NCBI RefSeq assembly: GCF_019219065.1
Contig: NZ_JAHUWK010000003.1
Coordinates: 558,001-622,000 of the forward strand
From: Duganella sp. sic0402
GTDB lineage: Bacteria > Pseudomonadota > Gammaproteobacteria > Burkholderiales > Burkholderiaceae_D
Direction of reading: 5' to 3'
Length of the DNA stretch: 64,000 nt
Part shown: positions 10,932 to 20,065 of the stretch, in pieces
Position numbering within the stretch: the first letter of the stretch is position 1
Layout: every line of letters starts with the position of its first letter
The notes under the pieces: generated by a model
Databases searched by the model: none
What the model was told of the DNA's origin: nothing
The model's input: only the letters and a program-made list of their open reading frames with translations
Translations under genes and position numbers: made by a program

Positions 10932-12062
10932 ATGACCGATTCCTCCAAAAAGGAACAGCTATACCAGCTGATCCGCGCCAACCCCTTTATTTCCCAGCAA
11001 GACCTGGCGGTCGAGCTGCGCCTGTCGCGCTCGGCCGTGGCCGGCCACATCGCTGGCCTGATACGTGAACGGCGCCTGCTGGGGCGCGCCTACGTGCTGC
11101 CGGACAAGCGCCCGGTGCTGTGCATCGGCGCCGCCAACCTGGACCGCAAGCTGCGCAGCGTCGAGGCGATGCAGCTAGGCACCTCCAATCCCGCCACCGC
11201 CGAGGAAGTCTACGGCGGCGTGGCGCGCAACATCGCTGAAAACCTGGCCCGCCTGAATCTGCCGGTAGCGCTGCTGACCGCCGTCGGCGACGATGGTGCA
11301 GGCCGCAGCCTGCAAGAGCACGCCGAACGCGCCGGCATCGATGTACGCGGCAGCCTCAAGTTGCAGGATGCCGCCACCGGCACCTACACCGCCATCCTCG
11401 ACGACAAGGGCGAACTGGTGGTGGCGCTGGCCGACATGGCGCTGTACGACCGCATGACGCCGGAATTCCTCGCCAGCCGCTCGCCGCAGCGCCTGGCCGC
11501 CGCGATGACCGTAGCCGATCTCAACCTGCCGGCCGGCAGTATCACCACGCTCCTGGAAAGTGCGTGCAGCGACAATGTGCCGCTGGTGATCATCGCCGTC
11601 TCGCAGCCGAAGATGGCCCGCTTGCCGGCCGACCTGCGCGGACTGCGCTTACTGATACTCAATCGCGGCGAACTGGAAACCCGCGCCGGCCGCGCGCTGC
11701 CGACCGAGGCTGATGTGCGCGCTGCCTGCAACGAAGTGCGCATGCAAGGTGCGCAGGATGTCATCGTCACCTGTGGCGGCCAGGGCGTGTACCACACGCG
11801 CGGTAGCGAGCTGGTCTGGCTGGCCGCCCATCAGGTCGAGGTGGTGGATGTCACCGGCGCCGGCGACGCTTTCTCGGCCGCCGTCTGCTGGTCGCTCTAC
11901 CAGGGCAGCGACGACCTGACGCTGGCCTGCCGCCGTGGCCTGAAGGTAGCCGCGATGACGCTGGAAAGCCCCGAGACGGTATCGCCGGTGCTGGCCGCCG
12001 ACGTGCTCGACGAAATACACGATTTTGATATGAACGCTCCGCTGTTCCCGAATAAAGGATAA
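10932..12062 (+). CDS. psuK: PfkB-family kinase with N-terminal winged helix, probable pseudouridine kinase
   Basis: The ATG at 10932 (MTDSSKKEQ) gives 376 residues; the frame is open further upstream but that part lacks family similarity. Residues 1-60 form a winged-helix HTH ([21 protein letters not shown]). The rest is a ribokinase-type fold with the anion-hole signature [12 protein letters not shown] near the C-terminus. The HTH-PfkB layout and the next gene, psuG, 4 nt downstream, support pseudouridine kinase making pseudouridine-5'-phosphate. The HTH suggests possible self-regulation. The ribosome site is weak (GAAAG). Confidence 0.88.
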   Translation: MTDSSKKEQLYQLIRANPFISQQDLAVELRLSRSAVAGHIAGLIRERRLLGRAYVLPDKRPVLCIGAANLDRKLRSVEAMQLGTSNPATAEEVYGGVARNIAENLARLNLPVALLTAVGDDGAGRSLQEHAERAGIDVRGSLKLQDAATGTYTAILDDKGELVVALADMALYDRMTPEFLASRSPQRLAAAMTVADLNLPAGSITTLLESACSDNVPLVIIAVSQPKMARLPADLRGLRLLILNRGELETRAGRALPTEADVRAACNEVRMQGAQDVIVTCGGQGVYHTRGSELVWLAAHQVEVVDVTGAGDAFSAAVCWSLYQGSDDLTLACRRGLKVAAMTLESPETVSPVLAADVLDEIHDFDMNAPLFPNKG

Positions 12063-12066
12063 GACC

Positions 12067-12981
12067 ATGCACCAATACTTATTGTTCTCACCGGAAGTGG
12101 CCGCCGCCCGCGCCGCCGGCAAAGCCATCGTCGCGCTGGAATCGACCATCATCTCGCACGGCATGCCCTACCCGCAAAACGTGCAGATGGCGCGTGAAGT
12201 GGAACAGCTCATCCGCGACGGCGGCGCCGTACCGGCCACCATCGCCATCATTGGCGGCAAAATTTGCATCGGCCTCTCGGACGAGCAGCTGGAGCTACTG
12301 GGCACTTCACCTGACGCGATGAAAGTCAGCCGCCGCGACCTGCCCTTCGTGCTGGCGCAGAACCAGCTGGGCGCGACCACAGTGGCCGCCACCATGATCT
12401 GCGCGGAACTGGCCGGCATCCAGGTGTTCGTCACCGGCGGCATCGGCGGCGTGCACCGTGGAGCCGAAACCAGCTTCGACATCTCGGCCGACTTGCAGGA
12501 ACTGGCGCAGACTTCGGTGGCGGTGGTGTGCGCCGGCGTCAAGTCCATCCTCGACATCGGCCTGACGCTGGAATACCTGGAAACCTTCGGCGTGCCGGTG
12601 GTGAGCGTAGGCCAGCGCGGTTTCCCTGCCTTCTTCACCCGCGAGAGCGGCTTCAACGCCGACTTCCAGCTGGACAGCGCCGCTGAACAAGCCAGCTTCA
12701 TCCAGACCAAGTGGCAGCTGGGCCTGAAAGGCGGCGTCGTGGTCAGCAATCCGGTGCCGGCCGCCGAGGCGATGCAGAAAGAAGAAATCGACCGCATCAC
12801 TGGACAAGCCTTGCAGGAAGCGGATCAGCAAGGCATCACCGGCAAGAACGTCACGCCGTTCCTGCTCAGCCGTATCAAGGCGCTGACCGAGGGCCGCAGC
12901 CTGGCCACCAATATCGCCCTGGTGAAAAATAATGCCCGTTGCGGCGCCGCGCTGGCGGTGGCCATGCAATCCACCCATTAA
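12067..12981 (+). CDS. psuG: Pseudouridine-5'-phosphate glycosidase
   Basis: This 304-residue protein has the family opening [17 protein letters not shown], followed by [16 protein letters not shown] and the [23 protein letters not shown] segment that forms the Mn/substrate site. It reversibly breaks pseudouridine-5'-phosphate to uracil and ribose-5-phosphate. Together with psuK it lets the cell use pseudouridine from RNA breakdown, consistent with the nucleic-acid scavenging theme. It lies 4 nt after psuK and 15 nt before the LysR gene. Confidence 0.96.
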   Translation: MHQYLLFSPEVAAARAAGKAIVALESTIISHGMPYPQNVQMAREVEQLIRDGGAVPATIAIIGGKICIGLSDEQLELLGTSPDAMKVSRRDLPFVLAQNQLGATTVAATMICAELAGIQVFVTGGIGGVHRGAETSFDISADLQELAQTSVAVVCAGVKSILDIGLTLEYLETFGVPVVSVGQRGFPAFFTRESGFNADFQLDSAAEQASFIQTKWQLGLKGGVVVSNPVPAAEAMQKEEIDRITGQALQEADQQGITGKNVTPFLLSRIKALTEGRSLATNIALVKNNARCGAALAVAMQSTH

Positions 12982-12996
12982 CGACGGCGGCCCGCC

Positions 12997-13905
12997 ATGT
13001 CCATCGATCTGAAACAACTGAAGTACTTCCTCGCTGTCGCTGAAGAAAAAAGTTTCAGCCGTGCCGCCGAGCGACTGCATATTTCGCAGCCGCCGCTGAG
13101 CCAGCAGATCATGAAACTGGAAAGCGAACTGGGCGTCAAACTGTTCGCCCGCACCACCCGCACCTTCGAGCTGACGGTGGCAGGCAAGGCGCTGATGGGC
13201 GAAGCCTCCGAGCTGCTGGCCAAGATGCGCATGACCATCGACACCATCCGCCAGATCGACCGTGGTGAAGTGGGCCGGCTGCGGGTCGGTATTGTCGGCT
13301 CGGCGATGTGGGGGCCGATTCCCAGCCTGCTGGAAGAATTCCAGACCAAGTTCCCGCGCGTGACCTGGACCCTGCACGAGCTGGGTCCCACGCTGCAATA
13401 CGAAGCGCTGCGCGCCAAGCAGATCGACGTCGGCTTCTGGCGCGAGCCGAAGCTGGACGAGGACGTGCTAAAGAACGACAACCTGCGCCAGGAACTCTGC
13501 TTCCGCGAAGATGTGTGCGTGGCGCTGAATGAGCATCATCCGCTGGCCAAGCAGGAAGCCATCGAACTGATCGACATCGCCGACGAGCCGATGCTGACGC
13601 TGGCCCTGGATAAATCCTCGTTCCCGCGCTATCTGATTCAATGCTGCGTGAAAGCCGGCTTCCAGCCGACCATCTTCCAGGAGGCGTCCGAGCCACAAAC
13701 CCTGTTGGCCATGGTCGGCGCCGGCCTGGGCGTGGCGCTGATGCCGGAAACCACCAGCCGCATCGGCTGGCCCGGCGTGGTGTTCGTGCCGATCCGCACC
13801 GATCCGCCATCGGCCAATCTGTACATCAGCTACACCACCACCGACGACGCACCGGTGGTGCGCGCCTTCCTGAATATTTTGAATCCCCCAGCGCGCGCCG
13901 ATTAA
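12997..13905 (+). CDS. LysR-family transcriptional regulator
   Basis: This 302-residue protein has an N-terminal LysR HTH at about 1-60 (LKYFLAVAEEKSFSRAAERLHISQPPLSQQI) and a periplasmic-binding-like effector domain at about 90-295 (GRLRVGIVGSAMWG...). It follows psuG by 15 nt on the same strand, so it may be co-transcribed with psuKG. It converges on pcp, its stop lying only 5 nt from that of pcp. The effector and targets are unknown. Confidence 0.92.
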   Translation: MSIDLKQLKYFLAVAEEKSFSRAAERLHISQPPLSQQIMKLESELGVKLFARTTRTFELTVAGKALMGEASELLAKMRMTIDTIRQIDRGEVGRLRVGIVGSAMWGPIPSLLEEFQTKFPRVTWTLHELGPTLQYEALRAKQIDVGFWREPKLDEDVLKNDNLRQELCFREDVCVALNEHHPLAKQEAIELIDIADEPMLTLALDKSSFPRYLIQCCVKAGFQPTIFQEASEPQTLLAMVGAGLGVALMPETTSRIGWPGVVFVPIRTDPPSANLYISYTTTDDAPVVRAFLNILNPPARAD

Positions 13906-13910
13906 TTTGA

Positions 13911-14561
13911 CTAATGCGTCAGCCCGCCCACGGCGCGCACATCAACCGTGTGCGCCAGCGTGGTGCGCACGGCGATGCGCAAGCCTTCGATAACATCTTC
14001 CAGCTTCATGCTGGCCGTCCCCGGATTGCGCGCCGCCTGTTCCGGCAGATAGGGAATGTGGATGAAACCGGCGCGCATGGTGGTGCCCCATTCGTGCGCC
14101 TGGTGCATCAAACCATAGAACACATGGTTGCAGACAAAGGTGCCGGCCGTCTGCGACACCGACGCCGGCAAGCCGGCATCGCGCAGCTCGCTGACGATGG
14201 CCTTGATCGGCAAGGTGGAGAAATACGCCGCCGGGCCGCCGTTGACGATGGGCTGATCCACCAGCTGGCGTTGCTGGTTGTCCGGAATCGGCGCATCATC
14301 AATATTGATGGCGATGCGCTCCACCGAAATATCCACCCTGCCGCCAGCCTGCCCGACCGCGATCACGATGCTCGGCTGCAGTTCTTCCACCGCCTGGTGC
14401 ATGACCTTGAGCGCGCGCCCGAACACGCACGGCAGCTGCCGCGCATGGACCACAAAATCGCCTTCGTGCCAGCCCTGCAGGCTGCGTACTGCCTCCCAGG
14501 AGGGATTGATGGTCTCTTTGTTAAACGGCTCGAAGCCCGTTAACAATATTATCTTTTTCAT
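13911..14561 (-). CDS. pcp: Pyroglutamyl-peptidase I
   Basis: The ATG at 14561 ([13 protein letters not shown]) gives 216 residues and places the catalytic triad at E81, C144 and H168, the canonical family numbers, which supports this start over a GTG six bases upstream. Motifs are [23 protein letters not shown] and [13 protein letters not shown]. The enzyme removes N-terminal 5-oxoproline from peptides in the cytoplasm. It is the last gene of a minus-strand run starting with an ECF sigma factor, directly after DUF969/DUF979 membrane proteins that are probable transport partners. Confidence 0.95.
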   Translation of the reverse strand: MKKIILLTGFEPFNKETINPSWEAVRSLQGWHEGDFVVHARQLPCVFGRALKVMHQAVEELQPSIVIAVGQAGGRVDISVERIAINIDDAPIPDNQQRQLVDQPIVNGGPAAYFSTLPIKAIVSELRDAGLPASVSQTAGTFVCNHVFYGLMHQAHEWGTTMRAGFIHIPYLPEQAARNPGTASMKLEDVIEGLRIAVRTTLAHTVDVRAVGGLTH

Positions 14562-14598
14562 CTCCACGAACTCCGTGATGCGTTAACCCAGCAGCCTC

Positions 14599-15555
14599 TC
14601 ACAGATTCATTAAAAAATAAAGCAGCGCAATATTTGCTAACAATAATGGCAATGCGGTCGGCACCTGCATTTTGACCACAGCATTCTTGTCCGGCAGTTC
14701 CAGCAGCGCCGCCGGCACGATGTTGAAATTGGCCGCCATCGGCGTCATCAGCGTGCCGCAATAGGCGCTGAACATGCCGATCGCCGCCATCACCGCCGGA
14801 TTGGCGTGATACACGCCGACCAGTACCGGTATGCCCACCCCGCCGGCAATCACCGGAAACGCCGCGAAGCCATTGCCCATGATGATGGTGAACAGCGCCA
14901 TGCCGAGGCAGTACACCGCCACCGCCACCAGCCGCGCATCCATATTGATATACGAGGTGACCACATGCGCCACCGCCTTGCCCATGCCGGCCTCGGTGAA
15001 CAGCAGGCCCAGCACCGCCAGCATGTGCGGCAGCACCACCGCCCAGCCCAGATGATCGACCAGGCGGCGCGACTCGCGCATCGCCTGCAGCGGCGTCGAG
15101 CGGGTCAGCCAGCAGGCGGTGGCCACCGCGAACAGCGAACCACAGCCGAGGCTGATCAGCGTGATGTGTTTCGGGTCCATCAGGAAGCGGCCGTCCCACT
15201 GCACGTCCTTGAACAGCGTCGAACCGATCACCGTGGTCAACGGGATCAGCAACGCCGGGATCAGCAGCTTGTGGCCCAGCCGCTGCGCGCTGTCGCGCCG
15301 TTGTTCGGCGGAGCGTTCGCCATAGCGGCCCAGCGTGACGCCGCCGAAGCCGGCGATCAGCGCCATCAGCACCATCAGCAGGCCGGCCGCCACCGGCGGC
15401 AGCTGCTCGCCGGCCAGGTAGATCACCGCGTACAAGGCCCAGAACAGGGCGCTGCTGTAGCGCTTCGGGTTGTGCCGGTCGCGCAGCGCCATGCCGGCGA
15501 TCAGCAGCAGCATCGCGCCCAGCACGTAGTAGAAGAAATCCAGCGAGAGTATCAT
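14599..15555 (-). CDS. DUF979 membrane protein
   Basis: The start at 15555 (MILSLDFFYYVLG) gives 318 residues with about nine or ten predicted membrane segments. It overlaps the DUF969 stop by 4 nt, and the two families normally occur as a pair. Glycine-rich segments such as GNGFAAFPVIAGGVGIPVL and PMAANFNIVPAALLELPDK look like transporter re-entrant loops. With pcp downstream, uptake of 5-oxoproline or pyroglutamyl peptides is plausible; this rests on gene context only. Confidence 0.85.
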   Translation of the reverse strand: MILSLDFFYYVLGAMLLLIAGMALRDRHNPKRYSSALFWALYAVIYLAGEQLPPVAAGLLMVLMALIAGFGGVTLGRYGERSAEQRRDSAQRLGHKLLIPALLIPLTTVIGSTLFKDVQWDGRFLMDPKHITLISLGCGSLFAVATACWLTRSTPLQAMRESRRLVDHLGWAVVLPHMLAVLGLLFTEAGMGKAVAHVVTSYINMDARLVAVAVYCLGMALFTIIMGNGFAAFPVIAGGVGIPVLVGVYHANPAVMAAIGMFSAYCGTLMTPMAANFNIVPAALLELPDKNAVVKMQVPTALPLLLANIALLYFLMNL

Positions 15556-16238
15556 TTGACGCTCCGGGCAATCTGCGCGTCCAGCCGGTACAGCCGCCAC
15601 GAGTGGATGATAAAGGCGCAGATGGCGGTCGGTATGCCCCACAGCGCCATGTGCAGCGGATCGACCTCGATGCCTTCGCCTTGCAGTATGGTTTGCATCA
15701 ACACGATGGCGCCGAAGGCAACAAAGATATCCTCCCCGAAAAACAGCCCGACGTTGTCGGTGGCGGCGGACATGGCGCGGATGCGGTAGCGCATGTCCAT
15801 GGTGATATTCGGGTAGCGTGCCTCGGCCGCGCCTTCCGCCATCGGCGCCACCAGCGGCCGCACCATGCTCGCATGGCCGCCGAGGCTGGTCAGCCCGAAG
15901 GCGGCGCTGATTTCGCGGATGGCCAGGTAGACGATCAGCAGCCGGCCGGTGGTGGCCGAGCGGATGCGTGCAATCGAGGCCTGCGCATGTTCGCGCAATC
16001 CGTAGCGCTCCAGCAGGCCGATGGCGGCAATCGGCAGCAGCAGGATCAGCGGCAGGTTGCGGGTCTTGATGAAGGCCGCGCCCAGCGTGGCCAGCAACTG
16101 CTCGACCGGCATGAAGGCGGCAAAGCCGGTGACAAAACATGCCGCCACCACCGCCAGCACCGGGTGTGCGCGCAGCGCGAAGCCGGCGACGATAACGGCC
16201 ACGCCCAGCAGCGGCCACAGATTAACCACAGTTTGCAT
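15552..16238 (-). CDS. DUF969 membrane protein
   Basis: This 228-residue hydrophobic protein (MQTVVNLWPLLGVAVIVAGF...) has about six predicted membrane segments and the segment REISAAFGLTSLGGHASMVRPLVAP, typical of the family. It is translationally coupled to the DUF979 gene (4-nt overlap). It probably forms the smaller subunit of a two-part permease. It follows the TorF-like gene by 27 nt and so belongs to the sigma-factor operon. The substrate is not known from sequence. Confidence 0.85.
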   Translation of the reverse strand: MQTVVNLWPLLGVAVIVAGFALRAHPVLAVVAACFVTGFAAFMPVEQLLATLGAAFIKTRNLPLILLLPIAAIGLLERYGLREHAQASIARIRSATTGRLLIVYLAIREISAAFGLTSLGGHASMVRPLVAPMAEGAAEARYPNITMDMRYRIRAMSAATDNVGLFFGEDIFVAFGAIVLMQTILQGEGIEVDPLHMALWGIPTAICAFIIHSWRLYRLDAQIARSVK

Positions 16239-16265
16239 ATCCGCTTCCCATAAGAATGGCCTTGC

Positions 16266-16985
16266 TCAGAAGGCGCGCGCGAAGCTTACCACCATCTGGC
16301 GGCGCCAGTCCGCCTCGACATTGGCGCCCGTATAGGCATTGTTGCGCATGGCGCTGCGTGTGCGCGTCAGGTCGAGCGATACCTGCGCCTGCCAGCCATG
16401 CAGTCCGGTGGCCACGCCGATGCGCGCCTCGGCGCGGTTGCTCAGCGCCTGATCGCGCGAATACAGATAGCCGCCATGCCAGAACGCCTGCCAGCGCGGA
16501 GCCAGCACCCAGCCGCCGTTGAGTTCGCCATACAGCGTACGCTCGCCGAGCCCCAGATAGTCGGGCGAGTAATGCAGCCGGCCACTGAGCTTGGCGCCGG
16601 ACAGGCCCACATACATCTCGTGAAAATTCCAGCTGGAGTTGCGCGGAAAGGCGTAGGCGCTGGCCCCGGCCTCCCAGGACAAGCCGGACGCCAGCCGCTG
16701 TGCATAGCCGGCATAGCCGGTCCACTGCAGGCTGCGATGCTGTTCCACCGCCAGTTGGCCATTCACCACCTGCCCGCCGGCGAACCAGCCATCGGCGCCG
16801 TCATAATTCAGCGCCAGCCGCGCCGCCGCCTGGTCGTCGCTCAGCGAGATGCCGCGATACAGATAATTGGATAGCAGACCGGCGCTGCCACTCAGCTGGG
16901 CCTGCGCCGCCGGCGCCAGCCAGCATAGCGACATGCTCAGGGCGAGTGTGCGTATCGGCTGCTGGAACTGGGTGTACACGCGCAT
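16266..16985 (-). CDS. TorF-family putative porin-like outer-membrane protein
   Basis: The start at 16985 (MRVYTQFQQPIRT) gives 239 residues with a signal peptide ending near PAAQAQ. The mature N-terminus reads SAGLLSNYLYRGISLSDDQAA, the hallmark opening of the TorF family. Alternating aromatic and polar strands follow, and the protein ends in Phe, as outer-membrane barrels do. Its start lies 49 nt inside the subtilase gene. It could pass peptides or proteolysis products across the outer membrane for DUF969/979 and Pcp; that link is inference. Confidence 0.68.
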   Translation of the reverse strand: MRVYTQFQQPIRTLALSMSLCWLAPAAQAQLSGSAGLLSNYLYRGISLSDDQAAARLALNYDGADGWFAGGQVVNGQLAVEQHRSLQWTGYAGYAQRLASGLSWEAGASAYAFPRNSSWNFHEMYVGLSGAKLSGRLHYSPDYLGLGERTLYGELNGGWVLAPRWQAFWHGGYLYSRDQALSNRAEARIGVATGLHGWQAQVSLDLTRTRSAMRNNAYTGANVEADWRRQMVVSFARAF

Positions 16986-18277
16986 GAGCACTTTCCTGAA
17001 ATGCGGCTGATGGTGGCACACAGATCTATTCCCGTCAACGCCACGCTGGCCTCATTGACGACAATCCCGTCGCGCAGCCTGGCCGCCGGCAGCTGCGGCT
17101 TGAGTTGCTCCAGCAGGGCCAGCATGCCGGAAACGTGGGCGGCGGCGTATGAGGAGCCGGCCACCACGCCCCAGCGCCCGCCCGGCATGGTGGTGGGGAT
17201 GTCGCGGCCCGGCGCCAGCAAGGCGTGGCTGGCGGCAGACGGCGTGGCGCCGTCCGAGGCCACTGCAAACACGCCGGGCGTATTGGCCGGAAAGCCGCCG
17301 TCCGCGCGGCCCGGATCGACCGCGCCGACCACGCGGATACCGCGCGCCAGCGCTACTTCCACCAGTTGCTGCAACAGGCGGTCCTGCGGGCCGGACAGAC
17401 TGAGGTTGATGATTTGCGCGCCGTTCGCCAGTGCGAAATTCAGCGCCTTGGCGAGCGTAAAGCTGTTGCAGCGGGTGGCTGTGCCGGTTTGCCAGCAGGC
17501 CCGCAACGCCAGCAGCCGCGCTTCCGGTGCCACGCCTTCGATGCCGACGCCATTGCCGGCGCGCGCAGCGATCACGCCCGCGACGGCAGTGCCGTGCAGC
17601 TCCGGCACATACTTCTGGCGGTCGACGAAATTCTCTTCCAGCAGAACCTGTCCGGCCAGGTCGGGATGGCTGCTTTCCACGCCGCTGTCCACCACCGCCA
17701 CCACGACCTTGCGGCCGGTGGCAATCTTGCGCACTTGATCCAGCTGCCATGCGCCGGCGGCGGGCTGCGCGCGGTAAAGCGGATCGGCGCCGGCTTGTGC
17801 AACAAAGTCCTGGATCAGCTGCGCCCACGCTACGCGCTTGTCGCGCGACAGGGCTTCCAGCAGCGGTGCGGCGGCCATCCCGGCCGGCAGGCGCATGCGG
17901 TAGCAATCGATGCTGAGTACCGGCATCGCCCAGTCTTCCACCAGCGTCAATTGGTAGTCGCGCGCCACCGCCGATGCCAGCCGCTGGCGCGCCGCGCGGC
18001 CGGCGTCATCGCGGTAGTCGGCGCTGCCGTAGCTATCGCTGCGGAAGTGTGGTGCAGGCAGGTGGAACATGACCAGCACTTCGGCGGTGTTGGCCGCAGT
18101 GCTGGCCGCGCTATTGGCCGGGCCGTCGCCGCCTTCGCCAACGCTGGCGCCCACGCCTGCAGCCTGCTGCTGCGTCTCCAGTCCGATCTGCGGCAGATCG
18201 GCCGCCGACTGCGCACTGGCGACGCCGGCCAACAAGCTCAGGCAAAGGCACAAGCACAAGCACAGAATGGTTTTCAT
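16937..18277 (-). CDS. Secreted subtilisin-like (S8) serine protease
   Basis: This 446-residue protein has a signal peptide (to about residue 22) built on a Cys/Leu repeat. An I9-like prodomain region covers about 65-160. The catalytic domain has D197 (VVDSGVE), H228 (ELHGTAVAG) and S376 (GSSYAAAHVSG, where most members have GTS). The usual AAGN oxyanion-hole motif is replaced by GAVDPG, so the oxyanion Asn seems absent or replaced by Asp. It overlaps the anti-sigma gene by 4 nt, so its expression is tied to the sigma/anti-sigma pair. It acts in the periplasm or outside the cell. A Cys-rich tail (about 420-434) follows the catalytic domain. Confidence 0.88.
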   Translation of the reverse strand: MKTILCLCLCLCLSLLAGVASAQSAADLPQIGLETQQQAAGVGASVGEGGDGPANSAASTAANTAEVLVMFHLPAPHFRSDSYGSADYRDDAGRAARQRLASAVARDYQLTLVEDWAMPVLSIDCYRMRLPAGMAAAPLLEALSRDKRVAWAQLIQDFVAQAGADPLYRAQPAAGAWQLDQVRKIATGRKVVVAVVDSGVESSHPDLAGQVLLEENFVDRQKYVPELHGTAVAGVIAARAGNGVGIEGVAPEARLLALRACWQTGTATRCNSFTLAKALNFALANGAQIINLSLSGPQDRLLQQLVEVALARGIRVVGAVDPGRADGGFPANTPGVFAVASDGATPSAASHALLAPGRDIPTTMPGGRWGVVAGSSYAAAHVSGMLALLEQLKPQLPAARLRDGIVVNEASVALTGIDLCATISRISGKCSCACTPSSSSRYAHSP

Positions 18278-18972
18278 GGCGCGCTTCCGGCCGTCAGCGA
18301 TTCCGCCAGCTCGACTGCCGGATCGGCGCGCAGCGCCTCCAGGAGCTGGGCCTGGCGGCTGTGCTCCACTTCCAGCATATACGCGCCGGTGACCGTGGGG
18401 CCGCCAATGATCTGGGCGCCATGCGCCTGCAGGATGCGCTGCACCTCTTCCAGCCGCGCCGCCGGCTTGAACACCACGAGCAGATCCGGCGTCGCCGCCG
18501 CGCCGCGTCCCAGCGCTTGATAGGACGCAGGCTCATCGCGCGGCCACAGTAGCAACGACGCCAGCACAGTGATCGCCGCGCACTGCGCCCCCAGCGCCAA
18601 GCCACGCCACCCGATGCCACCTGGCGAAGTACCCAGCCAGGCGCGCAGGCGCTGGCCCAGCCCCGGCGCAGGCGAGAGAACTGCGGCGCCGACAGGTGCA
18701 GGCATTGCAGCGGTGGCTGGTGACGGTAGCGGTTCCAGTCGAGGCAACAGTCGCGCCAGTGCGCGCTCCGGGTCCAGCCCGGCAGGCGCCGGCCCTGCCG
18801 TTTCCAGCAGCTTGCGCTGCCACGCCAGGTCTTCGCGGCAGGCCGCGCAGTCGCGCAAATGCTGCTGCACGCGCCCGGCCTCTTCCTCGCCCAGTGCGCC
18901 GGACGCGTACCAGGGCAGCAGTTCCTGTAGCGCCAGATGTTCGGCGCCGCTCATCATGCGTGGGGTACTCAT
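18274..18972 (-). CDS. Membrane anti-sigma factor with zinc finger and I9-like periplasmic domain
   Basis: The start at 18972 (MSTPRMMSGAEHLALQ) gives 232 residues. The N-terminal anti-sigma zinc finger reads H38-xxx-C42-xx-C45. One membrane segment lies at about 124-143. The remaining 85 residues have a beta-alpha-beta-beta-alpha-beta pattern (LLVVFKPAARLEEVQRILQ...GAYMLEVEH...LLEALRADPAVELAE) like the prodomain/inhibitor I9 fold of subtilases. It overlaps the sigma gene (upstream) and the subtilase gene (downstream) by 4 nt each. I infer that the periplasmic domain may be recognised by the co-encoded protease. Confidence 0.85.
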   Translation of the reverse strand: MSTPRMMSGAEHLALQELLPWYASGALGEEEAGRVQQHLRDCAACREDLAWQRKLLETAGPAPAGLDPERALARLLPRLEPLPSPATAAMPAPVGAAVLSPAPGLGQRLRAWLGTSPGGIGWRGLALGAQCAAITVLASLLLWPRDEPASYQALGRGAAATPDLLVVFKPAARLEEVQRILQAHGAQIIGGPTVTGAYMLEVEHSRQAQLLEALRADPAVELAESLTAGSAP

Positions 18973-19538
18973 TGCATTTCTTCCATATGATCGGACAGCA
19001 TGCCTTTCAGCTTCTGCCGCGCATGAAACATGCGCGTTTTCACCGTGTTCACCGGACACCCCATGGTGTCGGCAATTTCCTGATAGGCCATGCCATGGTA
19101 ATAAGTCAGGCTGACAACCACCCGCTGCTCCACCGGCAGCGCATCCAGCGCCCGGCTGACGCCCTGACGCAACTGCTGCGCCGCCATCGCGTGTTCCGGT
19201 TGCGCAGCATCCTCGCCGGACTGCTCCTCCGGCGGCTCCTGTGGCGCATCGGCGCCGCGCAGCGCCTTCAGTCCCTGCCGGTAGGCGATGCCAAAAATCC
19301 AGGTGGACAGCTTGCAGCTGCCATCAAACGTATCCGCCTTCTGCCACACCACCAGCATAGTGTCGTTGATGATTTCCTCAATCAGCGGCACATCGCGGGT
19401 CATGCGGTCCAAAAAACGCGCCAGGCGGGAAAAATATGCGCGATACAAGGCCTGGAAGGCCAGCCGGTCGCCGCCAACGATACGCCGCAATAAGGCATTT
19501 TCATCCAGCTCGTCCGACACAACCGCCTCAATCCGCAT
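18969..19538 (-). CDS. ECF-type RNA polymerase sigma factor
   Basis: The ATG at 19538 (MRIEAVVSDELDE) gives 189 residues and has an AGGAG ribosome site. Region 2 (ALYRAYFSRLARFLDRMTRD...EEIINDTMLVVWQKADTFDG) and region 4 (LDALPVEQRVVVSLTYYHGMAYQEIADTMGCPVNTVKTRMFHARQKL) are both clear, joined by a short linker. It heads the minus-strand run and is translationally coupled to its anti-sigma. ECF factors of this kind commonly drive their own operon; an autoregulated promoter in 19539-19646 is likely but not identified. Confidence 0.95.
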   Translation of the reverse strand: MRIEAVVSDELDENALLRRIVGGDRLAFQALYRAYFSRLARFLDRMTRDVPLIEEIINDTMLVVWQKADTFDGSCKLSTWIFGIAYRQGLKALRGADAPQEPPEEQSGEDAAQPEHAMAAQQLRQGVSRALDALPVEQRVVVSLTYYHGMAYQEIADTMGCPVNTVKTRMFHARQKLKGMLSDHMEEMQ

Positions 19539-19646
19539 GCAAATTCTCCTGTAATGCCGTGAATACCAGGCGCAGGAAAAAAGGTTCAATAAAAAAGCAA
19601 AAATAAATTCACTAGCAATTTTGAACCATTTTCAGGCCCGTGGGTA

Positions 19647-20054
19647 TTGACCGTCACAACATTGACGGATTGTTCAGCCAGCGTGCTTGCCTCACCCTCA
19701 TCCCTCTTCTGCGGTCCGGCCCTGCTACAGCCGGACCTGGCCACTGTGCTGCGCCTGGTGCTGCTGGCGCCGCTGCTTGAGGAATGGATTATGCGCGCCG
19801 GACTGCACGCGTGGCTGTTGCAACGCACCGCGCCCGCGCCCGCGTTGCTGGCCAGCGCGCTGGCGTTCAGCGCCCTGCACCTGGGCTCGGGCCTGACGGC
19901 AGCCGCGCTGGTGTTCGGACCTGGCCTGCTGTTTGGTGCGGTCTACCAGCGCTGGCAGGACTGGCGCAGGTGCGCGCTGCTGCACGCGCTATGCAACGCC
20001 GGCGCACTGACCGTCTGCGGATCTGTTGTTGCACCTTATTTTGCCCTTAGCTGA
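19647..20054 (+). CDS. Small CPBP/glutamic-type intramembrane protease, probable JDVT-CTERM system protease
   Basis: This 135-residue membrane protein starts at TTG 19647 or possibly GTG 19683. It keeps the CPBP catalytic pattern: E45-E46-xxx-R50 (LLEEWIMRAG), H78 (SALHLG) and a late HALCNAG. The family includes the Rce1-like glutamic proteases that process sorting signals. Its neighbour 11 nt downstream encodes a JDVT-CTERM-like Gly-Cys/TM/Arg signal, so this is probably the dedicated protease (MrtJ type). That assignment relies on my recollection of the family and on context. Confidence 0.75.
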   Translation: MTVTTLTDCSASVLASPSSLFCGPALLQPDLATVLRLVLLAPLLEEWIMRAGLHAWLLQRTAPAPALLASALAFSALHLGSGLTAAALVFGPGLLFGAVYQRWQDWRRCALLHALCNAGALTVCGSVVAPYFALS

Positions 20055-20065
20055 TTGGAGAAGCG

